In this document: positions 19,728 to 29,900 of the stretch, piece by piece
Layout: each line of letters opens with the position of its first letter
Numbering within the stretch: position 1 is the stretch's first letter
NCBI GenBank assembly: GCA_002724245.1
Contig: PBOG01000213.1
Location: 1-58,493, forward strand
Source: Planctomycetaceae bacterium
GTDB taxonomy: Bacteria > Planctomycetota > Planctomycetia > Pirellulales > Pirellulaceae
Reading direction: 5' to 3'
DNA length: 58,493 bases
Notes under the pieces: model-generated
Databases searched by the model: none
Told to the model about the DNA's origin: nothing
Seen by the model: the letters and a program-made list of their open reading frames with translations, nothing else
Position numbers and translations under genes: made by a program

Positions 19728-20597
19728 ATGGCTTCAGCCAGCCCTCAAAACGCAAACACCGCACTGGAACTTGATCAAGCATCTCCAACAAGAACCTGTT
19801 GCGTTTGCGGCCATTCCCGTTTTCGTCTGCTCCACCACTGGGATCCGGCCCATCTTCGTAATGTAGCAACCATCCCAGTTGCTTTCTGGGCCTGTGAGTG
19901 CGGGATCGCGTTACTCGATCCTATCCCGACTGCGCAGCAGCTGCCCGAAACAGGCGACTGGTGGTCCCCGCACAGAAAAGAAATCTATCGCAATGTATGG
20001 TTCAAACATATTCGTATCCGGATACAAAACAGCCTGTTCGGAAACGCAAGATCCCGCCTGATTCGGCAAACTCAGAAAGTCATGCCCTCCGGGCGTTTGC
20101 TGGACATCGGCTGCGGCACTGGCTCCTTGCTGAAGGAAGCTTCCAAATTCTACGATTGCACGGGACTGGAACCTTCAGATCGAGCCGCTGATGCGGCGGA
20201 ATCCGCAGGATTCCAGGTAATCCGCTCCACTGTCGAAAATGCCCAGATTCCAGACGACGCGTTTGATGTCGTCACCATGGATGCCGTACTCGAACACGTC
20301 CCGGATCCAGTTGCCGTTTTGCAACAAATTCATCGTATCCTGCGTCCAGGTGGTATCGTAGTCATCAAAGTGCCTAAGCTCTGGGGACCATCGCACCGAC
20401 GTCACGGTCGTGAATGGAATGGATTTCGTGTCGGTTACCACCTCACCATGTTCACCGGAAAAACACTATCGGCTGCCCTGGAAGTGGCTGGCTTCGCCCC
20501 CCTTTCACAGCCAAGCCGTGATCGCTGGTTAGACGACATCCTGGTTCTATGGGGCCGTCAACAACCGGTTTCCAGGACACGGACTTCAGCTGCTTAA
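19728..20597 (+). CDS. Class I SAM-dependent methyltransferase with N-terminal zinc-ribbon-like segment
   Basis: The N-terminus has a cysteine cluster (C24, C25, C27 in TCCVCGHSRF; C56 and C58 in WACECG) that probably binds zinc. This is common in methyltransferases acting on nucleotide sugars or surface glycans. The Rossmann core follows with LLDIGCGTGSLL (motif I), GLEPSD (acidic end of strand 2), FDVVTMDAVLEHVPDP (motif II) and LRPGGIVVIKVP (motif III). The ATG at 19728 is chosen because GCAGGAG precedes it; an in-frame TTG at 19710 is unlikely. The target is unknown. It stands alone on the plus strand. Confidence 0.88.
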   Translation: MASASPQNANTALELDQASPTRTCCVCGHSRFRLLHHWDPAHLRNVATIPVAFWACECGIALLDPIPTAQQLPETGDWWSPHRKEIYRNVWFKHIRIRIQNSLFGNARSRLIRQTQKVMPSGRLLDIGCGTGSLLKEASKFYDCTGLEPSDRAADAAESAGFQVIRSTVENAQIPDDAFDVVTMDAVLEHVPDPVAVLQQIHRILRPGGIVVIKVPKLWGPSHRRHGREWNGFRVGYHLTMFTGKTLSAALEVAGFAPLSQPSRDRWLDDILVLWGRQQPVSRTRTSAA

Positions 20598-20851
20598 CCT
20601 GCTGCTGTGAATGCCGCGTGTCCGGTCGTGAAACGCTGTTTTCCTTGACCCAAGGTCAACTTTCATCTGTCGCGTGCAAGTACCTGGCAACCACCTGTTT
20701 GCTGGTATCGCGTGATACAAGCAGCAGGCCCAGCAGTTACGCAAAGTGGCTTCGCGGCTGGCATCCAGAAACATCGATTTGTATGATTCATGTTCCAGGC
20801 TCTAGTAGAAATCACCAACGCCAATACCGTCACGTATCATGGAGATAATCG

Positions 20852-21445
20852 ATGGTCAAGACTGCCAGTACAATGCTCCCTTTGGGAACAACTGCACCCG
20901 ATTTCTCGCTGATCAATGTCAATGGTCAAACAGTTTCACTGACAGACTTTGACTCTGCCAAAGCAATCATCGTTGTCTTCATGTGCAACCACTGTCCTTT
21001 CGTTAAACACATTGCGCCACAGTTAGCGCAATTCGCACGTGATTGTCAGACCAAAGAAGTTGCACTGATCGGCATCAACTCAAACGATGTTTCCAGCCAC
21101 CCTGGCGACTCACCCGAACAGATGATCCACGAAGCCGAGCAACAGGGCTACACGTTCCCCTATCTATTCGATGAAAATCAGGAAGTCGCGATTGCTTACC
21201 GCGCCGCCTGCACCCCGGATTTCTTCTTGTTTGACGCTGACAAGACCCTCGTTTATCGGGGGCAATTCGACTCCAGTCGCCCAGACTCAGGTATCGAGGT
21301 TACCGGATCCGACCTGCAAGCCGCTGTTGATGCAGTGCTCAAGGGCGACTCCCTCACCATGGAACAAATCCCCAGTATCGGCTGCAACATCAAGTGGAAA
21401 GCAGGTGCAGAGCCCGAATACTTTAATCCGGCTGGCGTGTCTTAG
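20852..21445 (+). CDS. Thioredoxin-fold protein (AhpC/TSA-redoxin-like) with CNHC motif
   Basis: A 197-residue thioredoxin-like protein. The opening LGTTAPDFSLINVNG is the peroxiredoxin/redoxin pattern. The active site is CNHCPF (C45, C48), where thioredoxins have CGPC. GINSNDVSSHPGDSPEQM and the cis-Pro loop CTPDFFLFD follow, as in the thioredoxin-family group found in planctomycetes and cyanobacteria. There is no signal peptide, so it is cytoplasmic. GGAGAT precedes the ATG by seven bases. It could reduce peroxides or act as a disulfide reductase; motif reading does not decide. Confidence 0.88.
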   Translation: MVKTASTMLPLGTTAPDFSLINVNGQTVSLTDFDSAKAIIVVFMCNHCPFVKHIAPQLAQFARDCQTKEVALIGINSNDVSSHPGDSPEQMIHEAEQQGYTFPYLFDENQEVAIAYRAACTPDFFLFDADKTLVYRGQFDSSRPDSGIEVTGSDLQAAVDAVLKGDSLTMEQIPSIGCNIKWKAGAEPEYFNPAGVS

Positions 21446-21775
21446 TTGAGAGAGCCGGCACGATCGCAAGTCCGATAAGGCAGACCTGAGCACATTCGTT
21501 CTCCCACGATAGCAGGGCTCAAGCAACGGTCGTCCCGACTTCCGCCACATCCACCGCCGTTCGCTGGCCCAGAACAATTGCCGTGACGCATCCAGGCCTC
21601 GCCGTAACTACGGGCCTTAGGACAGACAGCGCCGCGACCGTTCCTGATCCTACATCACGATCAAGAACGGCCGCGTCATGCTACGGCGAAAAAGCAGATA
21701 GCGAGCATACGCAAACGAACGGGCGTTTGTTTATCGCCAGGCCGGCTTTATCGCTCCAGGCTGCGATCGAGCAAA
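21446..21775. other. Convergent intergenic region, 330 bp
   Basis: Between the thioredoxin-fold gene (plus) and the 64-residue gene (minus). No coding signal was seen. It contains the imperfect hairpin at 21634-21674. Confidence 0.45.
21634..21674. repeat. Imperfect inverted repeat (hairpin)
   Basis: The arms GCGACCGTTCCTGATC and GATCAAGAACGGCCGC pair with 14 matches and two single mismatches around a 9-nt loop. There is no T run. It sits between two convergent genes, so it may stop transcription from both sides or be a dispersed palindrome. Confidence 0.5.
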
Positions 21776-21970
21776 TCAATAAGATTCAAGGATTTGGGAC
21801 CACGCCTGATCTTCGTCCGGAATATCAATCTGCGCGACTAACGGCGGTAACCAACGCTGCAGCACCATCCCCGCCCGTTTGCGATGTTCACGCTCGGACC
21901 ACCCAGAACGTATGCGGGCTGTTTTCCAGGCAATTTCCGCTTGACTGATTTCGCGTTTGATTCTGGCCAT
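21776..21970 (-). CDS. Small basic protein (64 aa), unknown function
   Basis: The open frame runs further upstream, but the gene very probably starts at the ATG at 21970, because GGAGGAG stands just before it at good spacing. The product begins MARIKREISQAEIAWKTAR. It is rich in Arg, Lys and Trp (GWSEREHRKRAGM, then RWLPP) and ends in an acidic stretch (DIPDEDQAW). It is cytoplasmic by sequence, with no signal peptide or cysteines. A basic, tryptophan-containing helical protein could bind nucleic acid, but no known domain is visible. The neighbours do not help. Confidence 0.65.
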   Translation of the reverse strand: MARIKREISQAEIAWKTARIRSGWSEREHRKRAGMVLQRWLPPLVAQIDIPDEDQAWSQILESY

Positions 21971-22483
21971 TTCTCTATCTCCTCCGAAAAAAGTGCAGGA
22001 GCTTGTTCCGATAAACGCCCAAAAAGCAAACCCAGTGCCAACCGCGTACAGAGCATATGCACACAGGAAAAATTCTGCCAAAAAGCAGCCCAGACTAAAC
22101 CAAAAAACCGGCGATAAGTTCTATCAATACAGTTACTTACAGCACACGCAATGATTCCGTAGCAAACCTATAAAAACCATACATTCGCGGTAATCGTTCG
22201 CTCTCTCAGCGGTCCGGCCTCCCCAGAATGTATTAAAACAATACACCTGTGCGCCTAAACGCGCCAGTATGGTTCGAGGGCCAGTCTTAGCGGGGATAAC
22301 ACAGGGCCCTGGCCAAGAGATGGCCCGGCACATCGCTTCGGGTAACACAACTCGATAAGAGCCTCTGCTACATGCTCACCGTCGTTTTGCAGCGGTGAAC
22401 CAAGCCGCCGGTGGCGTTGTGCGGCCAGACTGTATTCTCGACCGGAGCCCACAATAACGCGTGGACCAAGAGGTCGTGTTCGG
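21971..22483. other. Intergenic region, 513 bp
   Basis: Between two minus-strand genes. A minus-strand open frame (22255-22542) overlaps the end of the lipoprotein gene but shows no domain, signal peptide or ribosome site, so I do not call it. Nothing else is supported. Confidence 0.4.
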
Positions 22484-23092
22484 TCACCTGCGTGAACCCG
22501 CCGCATCACGGTCACGCGCGTCAGCTTGCTCCACTCGGTCAAACCGGCTCCTCACATCCGTGTCTGATGATACGGTCTCTGTCCTGGGCGAACTGATCTT
22601 AGCAAGCATCTCTGTGGGATCCTCAAAATTGAGGTATTCCAGGCGTCCATTGGGTACTAAAGGGGCTGCAAATCCGGCGATTCGCCAACCACTCTCCTGT
22701 TCGCGTAAAGCAAACACGACATCCGTACCATCCCAGCAGACATCCACATGAGCCCTTTTATTCTTACCCGGCAAGTACCGAGTTTCACCAACTTGAAATT
22801 CAATTCCCTGGGTGTCCTGCAATCCAAAACTCACTCGATCGCTCGTATCTACCGCTTTACGAGCCTGCGAGGTCATCAAATTAACAGTACGTGCTTCGTC
22901 ACTGTCTCGTAGTGCCTCCAGGAAAAGACTCACTGCCTGTCCAGGAGAATCCACAGCGACGGCCTGTGGCGATTCCACCAGGTCGGCCTTTTCCGCCGGT
23001 ATTTTTGCACTGGAATCAGCGGTCGGGGCCCCACAACCAATGTGCAAGAGGGCCATCGTGATAGCAAAGAACGCTGAAATTCTTCGAGCCAC
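22484..23092 (-). CDS. Putative lipoprotein, unknown function
   Basis: A 202-residue protein starting with GTG and a short signal peptide ending in the lipobox HIGC (Cys20). The mature part has a helical segment SPGQAVSLFLEALRDSDEARTVNLMTSQARKAV, followed by strands around VGETRYLPGKNKRAHVDVCWDG and EQESGWRIAGF. This layout resembles the SnoaL/NTF2-like folds seen in other short lipoproteins, where a helix pair precedes a curved sheet; that comparison is only by eye. The C-terminal 30 residues are charged and probably disordered. GCGGATGAC before the GTG is a weak ribosome site. Envelope location is likely; function unknown. Confidence 0.7.
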   Translation of the reverse strand: MARRISAFFAITMALLHIGCGAPTADSSAKIPAEKADLVESPQAVAVDSPGQAVSLFLEALRDSDEARTVNLMTSQARKAVDTSDRVSFGLQDTQGIEFQVGETRYLPGKNKRAHVDVCWDGTDVVFALREQESGWRIAGFAAPLVPNGRLEYLNFEDPTEMLAKISSPRTETVSSDTDVRSRFDRVEQADARDRDAAGSRR

Positions 23093-23436
23093 GGCATGTC
23101 ATCCGCAATTAACGCCCATGATTCATCCCCCGCCTTTGGAAGCGGACCGGGCGCGGAGATTGCCAGGATTGCGATCTCCCGTCAAGACCGATGTTTGAAA
23201 TCGTAGCCGCCAGGCGACCAACACGGTCTCCACAGGTCTCAGGGCATTGACGAACGAAGATCGCAGGGGCTGGGCACCACGCAATACCAGATGTGCACAG
23301 TCAATGCCAGACTTGGAGTATCCCTCCATGCGCACCCAAACAGAGCATCCCTGGGCCGCCGTCTAACGACATCCCTCCAGAACCAGAAGGAAGGTCCGCC
23401 CTGGTAAGGCACCAACGCGTTTTCTCGGAGTACCGA
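23093..23436. other. Intergenic region, 344 bp
   Basis: Between two minus-strand genes. It should hold the promoter of the lipoprotein gene. No supported gene, hairpin or RNA was seen. Confidence 0.4.
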
Positions 23437-23979
23437 CTACTTCGCCACCACGAGACTCTTCAGCATCGATTTAAACGCTGCTTCATTGGCCTTGATAGTC
23501 GCTTCGGGACCATACAGCTTGATGAATTGCAAACCGTACTTCTTCGTCTCAACAATCGCACCTAACATCCGTGCTTTGGGAATCGGTTTCTGGCGGGTGA
23601 AAGGTGGTGGTGAGTACGTCCCCACGACATCCACGAAGTGCACCGTTTGGCCAGAGACTTTGTGCTTTTCAACTTTCGGCTTGCGCGACTGATTACGAAA
23701 CTGGCCTTTCCAGCGATCAATGTTCGTCTTCACGCCACCACTGGCCCCCATAAAGGTGAGGCGGCCATCCTGACGATCCGGCTTGATTGCTGGTATGGCA
23801 AATTCATGCTCAATGATTCGGCTCTTGGGTTTCTTGCGAACCCACTTGTCAGTCACTTTCAGCGTAACCTTCCCTTTTGCCAGCAACACATCAGTTTTCT
23901 CAGCGGCACTCGTTGCTACAGGTAACCCGGCAATGGTTGCCGCCAGAGCGAAGCAGCAGAATATTGGTAGACGTTTCAT
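23437..23979 (-). CDS. Secreted protein, unknown function
   Basis: A 180-residue exported protein. The signal peptide is clear (MKRLPIFCCFALAATIAG, cleavage near TSAAE). The mature part is lysine-rich and basic, with strands such as GKVTLKVTDKWVRKKPKSRIIEHEFAIP and RLTFMGASGGVKTNIDRW, and a C-terminal helix ANEAAFKSMLKSL. The pattern 'VPxxW.....RxxxxEF.IP' followed by 'TNIxRWxGQF' recurs in planctomycete secreted proteins as I remember them, without an assigned role. GAGGAA lies nine bases before the ATG. It stands alone between gaps. Confidence 0.75.
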   Translation of the reverse strand: MKRLPIFCCFALAATIAGLPVATSAAEKTDVLLAKGKVTLKVTDKWVRKKPKSRIIEHEFAIPAIKPDRQDGRLTFMGASGGVKTNIDRWKGQFRNQSRKPKVEKHKVSGQTVHFVDVVGTYSPPPFTRQKPIPKARMLGAIVETKKYGLQFIKLYGPEATIKANEAAFKSMLKSLVVAK

Positions 23980-24077
23980 AATGGATGTTCCTCAACGTGC
24001 TCGCAAAAAACGGCTTGGCGCTAACCTGAAACGATTTTTTCACGCAAAGGCCAAATGCCGGGGAATATTCTGAACAA

Positions 24078-24806
24078 CTAACTATTCATCAGCACTGCTA
24101 CTAGGATACCCAATAGTGCTAACGTAATCAGCAGGAGGGTAACAAAAATTGCACTGGCCGAAGAACTCGACTGCTGTCGTCGAGTGCGTGTTGACGTATG
24201 GCTCCCGTTCTTTTGCTGGGTTCCTGGCTCAGACTGCGGGCCCGCCCACACAGGCTCGCTGGTAGTCAGTTGAGGACGCGTGCTCAAACTGGAAAACCGG
24301 GTCTCCGCAGCAACCCAATCTTCCCAACCTTCTCGCCAGACTAGCGAATCGGCGGTGACGCGGCCTTCACGAATCCACGACCGCAAGACCTCGCCACTCG
24401 CCGGACCAAATTGTCCTCCTGACGGCGGCCGAACATACCAGTTTGCAGCCGGCGCTTCGTTGATTGGGTCTATGTCCTTCGCGACAGGTGGATTCGGAGC
24501 AGCCGGTAAAACGGGTGGACCAATCGCTTGCGGGTGTTGCTGAGAAACTTCCCCGGCACTCACATCACGAACGTTGGGAACAACCGATACGGACTCTACG
24601 TCACTTGCCAGGTTGCTGCCGTTCTCATGCGTTACAGCACCGTTTGCGACGTGCTGTTCAGTCACTTGCGTCCGTCTCGATGAATCCTCTATCTCCGGAA
24701 TTCTTACGCGCGCATCACAGTGCGGACAAATCCCTCGCTTGCCCGCCAAGAATGTCTTGACGTGCAACTTGCGGTTACAGGACTCACAAACAAAGCGAAT
24801 ACCCAT
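24078..24806 (-). CDS. Zinc-ribbon and GYF_2 (DUF4339) domain membrane protein
   Basis: A 242-residue protein in three parts. An N-terminal zinc ribbon has C7, C10, C27 and C30 in CESC and CPHC. A low-complexity linker of about 90 residues follows. Then comes a GYF_2 domain with the typical NWYVRPPSGGQFGPASGEVLRSWIREGRV and VWREGWEDWV. A single C-terminal membrane helix (SAIFVTLLLITLALLGILVAVL) makes it a tail-anchored protein whose soluble part probably faces the cytoplasm. GYF_2 domains are thought to bind proline-rich peptides. No partner is evident nearby. The start lacks a strong ribosome site but leads straight into the ribbon. Confidence 0.85.
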   Translation of the reverse strand: MGIRFVCESCNRKLHVKTFLAGKRGICPHCDARVRIPEIEDSSRRTQVTEQHVANGAVTHENGSNLASDVESVSVVPNVRDVSAGEVSQQHPQAIGPPVLPAAPNPPVAKDIDPINEAPAANWYVRPPSGGQFGPASGEVLRSWIREGRVTADSLVWREGWEDWVAAETRFSSLSTRPQLTTSEPVWAGPQSEPGTQQKNGSHTSTRTRRQQSSSSASAIFVTLLLITLALLGILVAVLMNS

Positions 24807-25336
24807 CGACGTTCAGACTCTGCAGTCGTGCCCAATCTGAAACAACAAACCAATGTGCCAATGCCCGCTAGTTCTATGTGGAAGCCTTCATGCAAACGCT
24901 GGCCCCAACAGCAACCATCTCTCTGAGTGTTCCACGCAAGCGGGCTGCGACAACAGGTCTATTATAACGGCCACCTGTGTAACGGGTTAGCAGGCTGCCA
25001 TCTGGCTGCCTGCTACTGGCCGTTTTCTATCGAGCTCACTGGGAAGGACAATCTCGCAGGAGCTGCCGATTCCGGTCGGTAAACACAGCGTCCCGCGCCC
25101 CGCGCAACACCACACCACATCCGCCACAAACCTCGTGTTGCGGACCCGACGAATTCTGTTTTGACTTTCATGATTAAGCTGATTTTGCTAGAAGTAGTGT
25201 TTGTGAGATTGAAGAATCGTGCGTAGAGGCTACTTCCGTCAGGCAAGCATACACGGCGAACGCCCAAGTGGTGTAACTCGATGCATTACAGGGCGGTGTG
25301 ACTGGTTCATGTTTTGATTTCCAGCAGGACCCTCAC
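24807..25336. other. Divergent intergenic region, 530 bp
   Basis: Lies between the GYF_2 gene (minus) and the receiver-domain gene (plus). A hairpin at 24989-25014 (outer arm AGCAGGC, one internal mismatch) is followed on the plus strand by GCCGTTTTC about ten bases on. It could end an unseen small transcript, but no such gene is supported. Confidence 0.35.
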
Positions 25337-25744
25337 GTGAAACTGGAAACCCCTTCTCTCCTGATCACGGACGACGACCGTGGCTTCCGTGAGACGTTAC
25401 GGTCGGTGTTTGAACCGCGTGGGTTTCATACATTACTCGCCAGTGATGGTGAAGAAGCGTTAGAAATCATCGATACTCAGCCGGTACACCTCATCGTGCT
25501 CGATATGCATATGCCGCGCCTGAGTGGACTGGAAACGATTCGCCAGGTCAAACAACTCGGCCAAGGGCTACCGTGTATCCTTCTCTCGGCACAAATGGAT
25601 GACGAGTTGGCGGAAGAAGCCCGTCAACTAGACGCGTTTTCGACTTTGCACAAGCCCGTAAGCTGTGCTGAGATTACGGGCGTCGTCAACCGTGCCATGC
25701 GAATAACGTACGATTGGCCTCATCGAACCTCAACGCTTCCCTAG
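25337..25744 (+). CDS. Stand-alone response regulator receiver domain
   Basis: A CheY-like protein of 135 residues with no output domain. The acidic pocket is TDDDRG (D12-D14), the phosphorylated Asp is D56 in LDMHMP, S84 in LLSAQ takes the Thr/Ser switch position, and K106 in LHKP completes the site. The GTG at 25337 is preferred to one at 25298 because AGGA sits eight bases upstream and the product then opens just before the first strand. No histidine kinase or phosphotransferase gene lies in this window, so its partner is elsewhere. It probably acts by protein-protein contact. Confidence 0.87.
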   Translation: MKLETPSLLITDDDRGFRETLRSVFEPRGFHTLLASDGEEALEIIDTQPVHLIVLDMHMPRLSGLETIRQVKQLGQGLPCILLSAQMDDELAEEARQLDAFSTLHKPVSCAEITGVVNRAMRITYDWPHRTSTLP

Positions 25745-25937
25745 CCCAGAAGAAGTATCGGCTGCCACGCAGATACCAGGCTTCCACCGGCTGTCGCAAC
25801 GTATTAAGGCAAGTTCAAGCACGCTGCTGTTGTAGCCTCTCGCATTAGCCCAAGCCGTACCGTGGCTTGAAATTTGGCTGGCGGTCCACTCAAATCGAGG
25901 TGCGATCTGACAATCTGAAACTGCCCGGAGCAATCTT

Positions 25938-26879
25938 ATGAAGCCAATCACCCGTCGCCATCTGTTACATATCGCCTCAGCTGTTGGCCTGGGGGTTTCT
26001 GGAAGTGGCTCCGTGAAGTCCGCAACACTCCAGGATCACATCACGCTCAGTTTTGGCACCTACGGTATGCGAACGTTGAAACTGGAACGTGCAATCCAAA
26101 CGTTAGCACAAATCGGGTACGACGGACTGGAGCTGATGACCGCTCCCAACTGGGATGCGACACCCGCAAACATGTCACCAACACGCCGACAAGAGGCTCG
26201 CAAACGACTCGACGCCGAAGGGTTGACATTGACCGCTCTAATGGAAAACCTGCATCCGTCAAGAGAAGATGCCACACATCGAACAGGGCTGGAACGTCTT
26301 AAACAAGTAGTCGAATTGGGACGTGCACTCGCTCCCGAAACACCTCCCCTCATTCAAACGGTTTTGGGAAGTGGAAAATGGGATCAGGTAAAAGATCTCT
26401 TTTTACAGCGCCTGGCTGATTGGCAAGAACTTGCTGAAAAAGAAGATGCCTTAATTGCAATCAAACCTCACCGCGGCGGCGGCATGTCTCGTCCCCAAGA
26501 AGCAATTTGGCTCATCGATCAACTGGGAAAAGGATCTCGCATCCGAATGGTTTACGACTACAGCCACTACGCGTTTCGCAACATGAATCTTGAAAACACT
26601 GTTGCGACAGCTCTACCCTATACTGCGCACATCGCGGTGAAAGACACAATCCAGAAGGGAACTGCCACAACATTTGTGTTACCCGGCGAAAGCGGCAATA
26701 TGGATTATGACCGGCTTCTGTCGATGTTCTTCCGCGGCGGCTATCGCGGCGACGTCTGCTGCGAGGTCAGTAGTGCCGTCTGGAGACAGCCGGGATATGA
26801 CCCCCTCGTAGCCGCCGCCACCTGCTATCGCAATATGTCTACCGCCTTTACACGTCAAAAGATTCCACGACCCCACTGA
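25938..26879 (+). CDS. TAT-exported sugar phosphate isomerase/epimerase-like protein
   Basis: A xylose-isomerase-like TIM barrel of 313 residues. The N-terminus carries a twin-arginine signal (TRRHLLHIASAVGLGVSG), so the folded enzyme is exported to the periplasm. The barrel shows LSFGTYGMRTLKLERAIQTLAQIGYDGLEL, a Glu/Asp-rich set of strand ends, MVYDYSHY, HIAVKDT and a C-terminal GGYRGDVCCEVS. The final Glu is a usual metal ligand in this family. Planctomycetes hold many such proteins and few have known substrates; 3-keto-sugar or inositol epimerisation is possible. It lies 72 bp before the next large gene on the same strand. Confidence 0.83.
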   Translation: MKPITRRHLLHIASAVGLGVSGSGSVKSATLQDHITLSFGTYGMRTLKLERAIQTLAQIGYDGLELMTAPNWDATPANMSPTRRQEARKRLDAEGLTLTALMENLHPSREDATHRTGLERLKQVVELGRALAPETPPLIQTVLGSGKWDQVKDLFLQRLADWQELAEKEDALIAIKPHRGGGMSRPQEAIWLIDQLGKGSRIRMVYDYSHYAFRNMNLENTVATALPYTAHIAVKDTIQKGTATTFVLPGESGNMDYDRLLSMFFRGGYRGDVCCEVSSAVWRQPGYDPLVAAATCYRNMSTAFTRQKIPRPH

Positions 26880-26951
26880 ACCGACATCAGGTGCAATGGC
26901 GGACCCACTTGCCACCAGCACTTCCCTTGATGTGACTGTAGACGTTTCATT

Positions 26952-29900
26952 ATGGATCGAGTCCAAGCAAGCAAATCTTGTGCGCTGCGTCTAAAGCGGG
27001 CCGTCACCTCGGTTCAGCAACAGGTGCAGCGGCAATTGTGGGTACAGTCTCTCTGTAATTATCTGGCGCTCATGCTGGGAGCGACTCTGCTCCTTGGATT
27101 CGCCGATTTCTTGATTCGATCGCAAGATCCAGGGCTGCGATTTACTAGTACGATCCTGTTTCTACTCGCCGCGATTTGGGGCAGTACACGATTGTTGTTG
27201 CCCACGTTTGCCTATGCACCAACTCTCGTCGACACCGCCCGCCTCATAGAAACGCGCACACCCCTTTTACGCAATCGTCTCTCCAGCGCGTTGGCGTTTC
27301 TCGATTCCTCTCAACAAACCACTGACTTGCAAAACGCGGTGATCGAGGAAACCGCCTCAATGCTGGACGAAATCAATATCGACACCTGCGTCGATAACAC
27401 CAGGTCACGACGGGCATCCCTTACTGTCGCGGCTTTCATGCTACCCGCCATACTGACGTGTTTGACCCATTTCCATACGTCACACCTCGCCATGAAACGC
27501 CTACTCGTTCCCTGGAGCAAGGCGGAATGGCCAAGAGCACACATGCTGCAGTTCGAAGACCCGCCGCAGCAGGTCGCACATGGCCAGGATCTGGAATTAA
27601 GCCTGATCGATCGTAACGGCTCATTGCCGTCGCAAGTCGCGTTACAGTACAGATACGCTGGCGACAAGTCGGCGCAACTCCGTACAGAAACACTCGACGT
27701 CAAGACAGGTCCTGCACGGTTTCAGTTAAAGAACATCACGCAGCCTGTACAGTTTCGCGCAACAGGTGGTGACGACTACACAATGGACTGGTCAACTGTT
27801 CGCGTGGTTGAACCACCGCGAATTGAGTCGTTTCTGCTACGTCTCCACCCGCCAGCCTATACGGGATGGCCAGTCCAGCCAGCGGATCGTACCATCCGCG
27901 CGTTAGCTGGTACACGAATTGAAATCGGTGCGTATTCCAACAAACCTCTGATGAATGTGTCGTTACGATCCGCAGCGCATGACCTCCCTTTCGACATCTG
28001 GACCCACCTCGATGAGGAACGACACGTTTTCGTCATACCCGCTAATTCTGAACTCCCCTGGACTATAAAGCAGACAGGAACATTCTGGTTTGAGCTAATT
28101 GACCAAACAGATATTCGCGGTGGTGCAGATACACGATTTTCACTTCACGCCATTCCTGATGAGCCTCCAAACGTAACACTAGTGACCACTGTCAAGGATC
28201 TACGGGTGACTGCCTTGGCACAATTACCTTTGCAGGTAATCACCAAAGAAGATCTGGCAGTCCGCGATATCTATTTGCAGTGCCAGCGTAACGGCAACAC
28301 ACATTCAGTAGAGAAAGTGTTTCTGCAGCGCAGCCCACCCCAGGTCTCGGCCGATGCCGCCAGTCGTTCCCTGGCTAACCTTGAATCCGGCAGGAGTTCG
28401 GCAGACGTTCGAACACTATCCCATACATTGAATCTGGCATCCGTTGCGCAACTTGCAGCAGGAGACACTCTGACCTGCAACGCGATCGCAACAGATTATC
28501 TTCCCCAGCAGGGCCAGAGCACGGCGATTCGCCTCACCATTATTTCAATCGCTGAACTCGAACAGTTGATTCGGCTTCAACGCACTGAGGTATTGGAAAA
28601 GCTAAATAAAGCACTTGCTTCTCAACGGGATCTTCATCGCCAGCTCGACATACTGAAGAACATCTTCGGGACTTCGGAAAAGAAACCTGCGGCAAATAGA
28701 AATGAGCTGCAACGCATCGAATTGAGACAACGGCAAATCGCCAGCCAACTCGACGGCAATCAGGGAAGCGTGAATACTCACATCACAACCATCTTACGCC
28801 ACATACGCGTCAATCGTCTGACGCGCCCGGAAACCTCGGAGCGGCTAAGACAATGGCATACGGGGATCAGCACAATAACGGCAGAGAACCTTCCTGCGAT
28901 CCGCACCCTTCTACTCACTGCGATCAAAGCAGCTGCCGCCAAGAACAATCGCCAAAACACGGCCGCTTTACTGAACCAGGCGCAGCAACACCAGAAAGCG
29001 ATCATTCAATTACTGACTTCCATCCGCAGTGAGTTTGTCCAACGCGAGAATTACCTCAAGCTATCACTCCAGTTGCGACTGATCATGGAGCAACAAACCG
29101 CACTAATCCAGGCGATACGTCAACGTGAACGAACCCTCTTGGAAAATGCTAGCTCTTCTCTGAAATACACGGAACGAGAAGAAATCTACGGTCTCAGCAG
29201 GCGACAGGTAAAAATCGTACACCGCTACCAGCGGCTGCTCGTCAATATGGAACAAATCTATCGAACATCAACCAGCGCAAAAGGCTCCGCATCTGCTGCG
29301 CTGCAAGAGGCACTGCGAACGGCTCGAGAGCATGGGATCGACACCTTGCTGCTGGCAAGTTCGGATGCTTTACGTCAAAACCAGCTGGGACGGTCGGCGC
29401 GGCAGCAACAACTCGCATTGAAGCGAATTCAGGAAGTGGTCCAGCTTCTGCTGCAGGAACAAACCCGCCAGCTTGCGAACACACCGCAAGTGCACCAACA
29501 GTTCACGCAACAACTGAGCCAATTGAAAGAACAACAGAAAGACCTCACCAACCGCTTGGGGGACAGCTCTGAGGCAACGCTGACAACATTGTCAACTTCC
29601 CAGCGAATCCTGGCTGGCAGCGCACGCGCGCTGGGACAACAAATCGGACAATCCGGAATTACTGAACCCAGCGCAACTCTCTCTCGTGCGGCGGACCAAA
29701 TGCAAGCAGTCTGCGACGCACTGGATCTGACCGAGAAAATGCACGCACAACGTACTGCAGAAACGACAATCCAGCTCTTGCAACAAGCCGAGACAGAACT
29801 GCAACAAGCGTTCCAGAAAGCACCGCGTCTTGCAGCGACCAGCTGGGCTACAGAACTACATCGGTCGTTACGGAAAAGTCACACCAAACAAACAGAGATC

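Noticed and set aside
22255-22542. Minus-strand open frame of 95 codons overlapping the lipoprotein gene
   Set aside because: No domain, signal peptide or ribosome site; it overlaps a better-supported gene by about 60 bases.
24989-25014. Hairpin followed by a short T run
   Set aside because: No gene ends there on the plus strand, the T run is about ten bases away, and the stem has a mismatch, so I list it only as part of the gap.
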